From NCBI GenBank assembly GCA_023333565.1, contig JAJKFH010003173.1, forward strand, positions 744,001-808,000: a DNA stretch of 64,000 nucleotides, written 5' to 3'. The notes below the pieces were generated by a model that was given only the letters and a program-made list of their open reading frames with translations, did no database searches and was not told where the DNA came from. Source of the DNA: Puffinus mauretanicus. Its lineage: Eukaryota > Chordata > Aves > Procellariiformes > Procellariidae. The position numbers and the translations under genes are program-made. Below are positions 61,700 to 64,000 of the stretch, piece after piece (position 1 is the stretch's first letter; each line of letters begins with the position of its first letter).

Positions 61700-63904
61700 A
61701 CCCACCAGAAATAATGTTTACAAATGTAGCTGTTGCCCTGTCTGGGGTCAGGGATCTGTCCTACTTGCTGAGACTCAAAACACACTTCTCTACCTTCTTA
61801 AAGGGTTTTTCCTCTTCTGTGCTGTTGCAGCCTTTCCACTGCCACCCTTGGAGGGTGCTGGAGGACTCCCTCCTTTAGAGATCCCTCCAGAAAGCAGTTG
61901 TGTGGAGCCTCATTTTCTTTCTCCCTTCCCCAAGATGCACACTCAGCCAAATCTCTCTCTCCATCACTCATGCCCTTCCCATTTCTCGGGAGGGATAAAA
62001 AAAATAGAAAGAATCATTGTGCGTAAAACTGTAGCTCAATTTCCATAAAAAATAGAATTGGAGAACGATAGAAATGAGAAATATTAGCCTATAACACCAC
62101 ATCCTTCATCAAAAACCCAGCCTTGCAAAATGACAGCAGACATCAGTAATTGCCAAAACACCAGCTTTATTTATAGATGTGGGGGAGAGAAATGCACTAC
62201 TACAAATTCCAATTATGGATAAACTATCCAGCTTACAGAGAGCGCTACTGTCTTTCATTTTCAGTGGCAGAAACTCCATAATGTTCATAGTCTTGGTGAG
62301 GCACCTAAGATTATAGAAAATAATGCACTGATATTGTATGCAGATCCTATCTTCATGGTGCATGTCTCTACCTGCTGTTAGAGAGAAACAAAGTCCTCGG
62401 ATATCTGCAGGTAGAGGCAATACGAACAGAATCCAGGCCCCTGCTGGCTTTTCTTTTCTTTTATTTTCTTTTTTCTTTTTCTTTTATTTTTTGATATTTC
62501 GTGTTTCAGAAGATCATTATGTTCCCTGCTGCTGGTTCTCATACAAAACCAGAGGAGAAATCTTCGATGTACCATGGAAAAGGTGGTTCTGAACCAGGTG
62601 GATAGACATCTGCTTGCCTCCTAGTGCAGACATGTGACCCAGGGCATTATGAAGACTCTACTTTAATTAAATCGCTTAATTTCAATGAGGCAAGATCTGC
62701 CTGAGGCCTGAGCTGACTTGGATTAAGATTTTAAGGGCTGAAGGAAATGCGGTAGGAACACACCGTGCTGCTTTTGCTCTGCAGTCTTGGACAGACAGGA
62801 TCTTTTTCACCAGCTTTCTCCACTTACTGGTTTTCACAATTCAGCTCCATGAAGTAAGACTCTGATCAAAATCTGCTCAATAAAACAATCACTTTAAAAA
62901 AGCTAAAGCATAAGTGTCAAGGTCTTTCTACAAGCTTGTTAAGACTGATAAGTTGCAGACCAAGAGCCTGTGCTCCAGATTTCTAAGCTCTTCCAGTGTT
63001 TGTAAACAATGCAGCGCTTGCCACTGGGTAGCTCAGTCTTGCCCAGGCAGCCCTGGCCTGCAAAGTCACAGGGTGATGGGTGTGAATGTGCTGCTGGGGC
63101 AGAAACCCCGCTAATGTGGATTAGCCTGCTACACTGGAGCGAACTTCTGCTCCCTATGCCTGAAGAGTGACCCTGTGGGCTGCTGTTTGTTTGGGGGTTG
63201 ACTGTTTTCTTTCATGGGGGTGTTAATTGTCATCACAACTAAACGAAGGAGGGGACTCTCGGGGCACTATGTCGTTTCTGGGGGCAGTGGGTGGTAAGTG
63301 GGTTGTGGTGGTTTCTGATCACAGTCGGTGGTGGTGTAGTGAGGACGGCCAGAAGGTTGCAAAGGAGGTGACCTGGAGAGCCTCAGTCTGCTGTGTGCAA
63401 CGTGAGGTTTGGAGACGTGAAATGATCTGTCTGATTTTTGTCAGCCTGTTTTAAAGGCAGGAGCAGCAGCTCCTCAAACTTCCAGCTGGTTTTGTGCATC
63501 TGGCAAGGACTGCCAGGAGCCCCTGTCTCTAAGAAATACTGTAAAACCACAACTGACACAGCAATGCAAGACTCAGTTTGACCTTCTCAATGGTTATTGG
63601 GGATGGATGTGTTTTACCACCACAATACAAATTATTTTGTTTACAGCATGATGAGAACATTTGTTAGGCTAAATTCTGCAGCGCGTTTGCAATACTTCCA
63701 CTGTGGATTGCTGAAACAATCCATTACCATATATATGATAATGGATGGGTTTAATCAGGGAGTGGAAGTATTTATTTTACGTTTTCTTCTAGTAGAGCTT
63801 ATTAGTAATCCTGTTTAATTACAAAGGCCAGGGTGGTCACAGATACATGAAAAATCCAAGGTACTCTCCTGCTTCTGCTACAAAGTTAGAAAGTTTGCTA
63901 AGAC
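61700..63904. other. Gene-free stretch, no recognisable gene
   Basis: No supported gene. It contains a T-rich pyrimidine tract at 62448-62494, an ATTA-rich spot near 62660-62700, and a G/T-rich segment at 63260-63350. That segment has three GGG runs, one short of a canonical quadruplex motif. Frames here are all under about 105 codons and featureless. Confidence 0.55.
62448..62494 (+). repeat. Pyrimidine tract (CTTTT)n-like
   Basis: About 45 bases consist almost only of T with regularly spaced C and two A (cttttcttttcttttatttt, cttttttctttttcttttat). This is a simple low-complexity repeat. On the minus strand it is an A/G tract that inflates a lysine-rich chance frame. Confidence 0.85.
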
Positions 63905-63999
63905 AAATGATCCTGTTCTCTCCATGCATCAGTTTATTCATCTGTATAATGGTAGTATTAAAGCCACTATAGAAGATGATGACAAAGATTAATAAAGCA
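63905..63999 (-). repeat. MIR/CORE-SINE-like relic at window edge
   Basis: tctccatgcatcagtttatt, then catctgtataatggtagtat and taaagccactatagaag, parallels the reverse-complement MIR core (…CTCTGTGCCTCAGTTTCCTCATCTGTAAAATGGGGATAATAATAG…). The element may continue beyond the right end of the window. Confidence 0.45.
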
Positions 64000-64000
64000 G

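Overview
This window looks like non-coding nuclear DNA from an amniote vertebrate, most likely a bird or another sauropsid. The evidence is indirect. No reading frame resembles a known protein. The base composition is moderate and CpG-poor, with a few small CpG-rich spots. There are canonical-looking splice-site strings, several very degraded MIR/CORE-SINE-like fragments, many homopolymer A/T runs, and AT-rich blocks full of homeodomain-type TAATTA cores. I see no Alu, B1/B2, young L1, full LTR element or clear bird CR1 tail. I cannot name the species, chromosome or neighbouring genes from the sequence alone.

Layout. Positions 1-6650 hold no supported gene. An AT-rich, enhancer-like block sits at 6660-6860. 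A well-formed 53-bp candidate exon lies on the plus strand at 10399-10451. The most coding-like frame of the window is on the minus strand at 16659-17003; it is followed at 16536-16541 by a minus-strand AATAAA and may be a terminal exon. SINE relics occur at 17651-17760 and 19441-19545. Other marks in the first half are an enhancer-like block at 21300-21440, a four-copy 12-bp minisatellite at 21601-21648, and a SINE relic at 23034-23215. From 27 to 40 kb there are AT-rich possible regulatory blocks near 27.8, 30.6, 32.5 and 39.7 kb, with SINE relics at 29590-29700 and 39842-39945. From 40 to 55 kb there is a small CpG-rich patch (43588-43740), AT-rich blocks around 44.1-44.95 kb and a strong enhancer-like candidate at 49080-49300. 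The last 9 kb hold a SINE relic (55711-55820), a perfect 18-bp palindrome inside a (TA/TG)-rich run near 60.58 kb, a foldback-like relic (61210-61352), a 300-bp purine-rich strand (61390-61690), a pyrimidine tract (62448-62494) and a SINE relic at the right edge.

The simplest reading is a gene desert or long intron(s) with scattered possible cis-regulatory elements. No operon, CRISPR array, intact mobile element, RNA gene or other unusual multi-gene system is visible. The two observations most worth checking are the possible minus-strand terminal exon near 16.5-17.0 kb and the small plus-strand exon near 10.4 kb.
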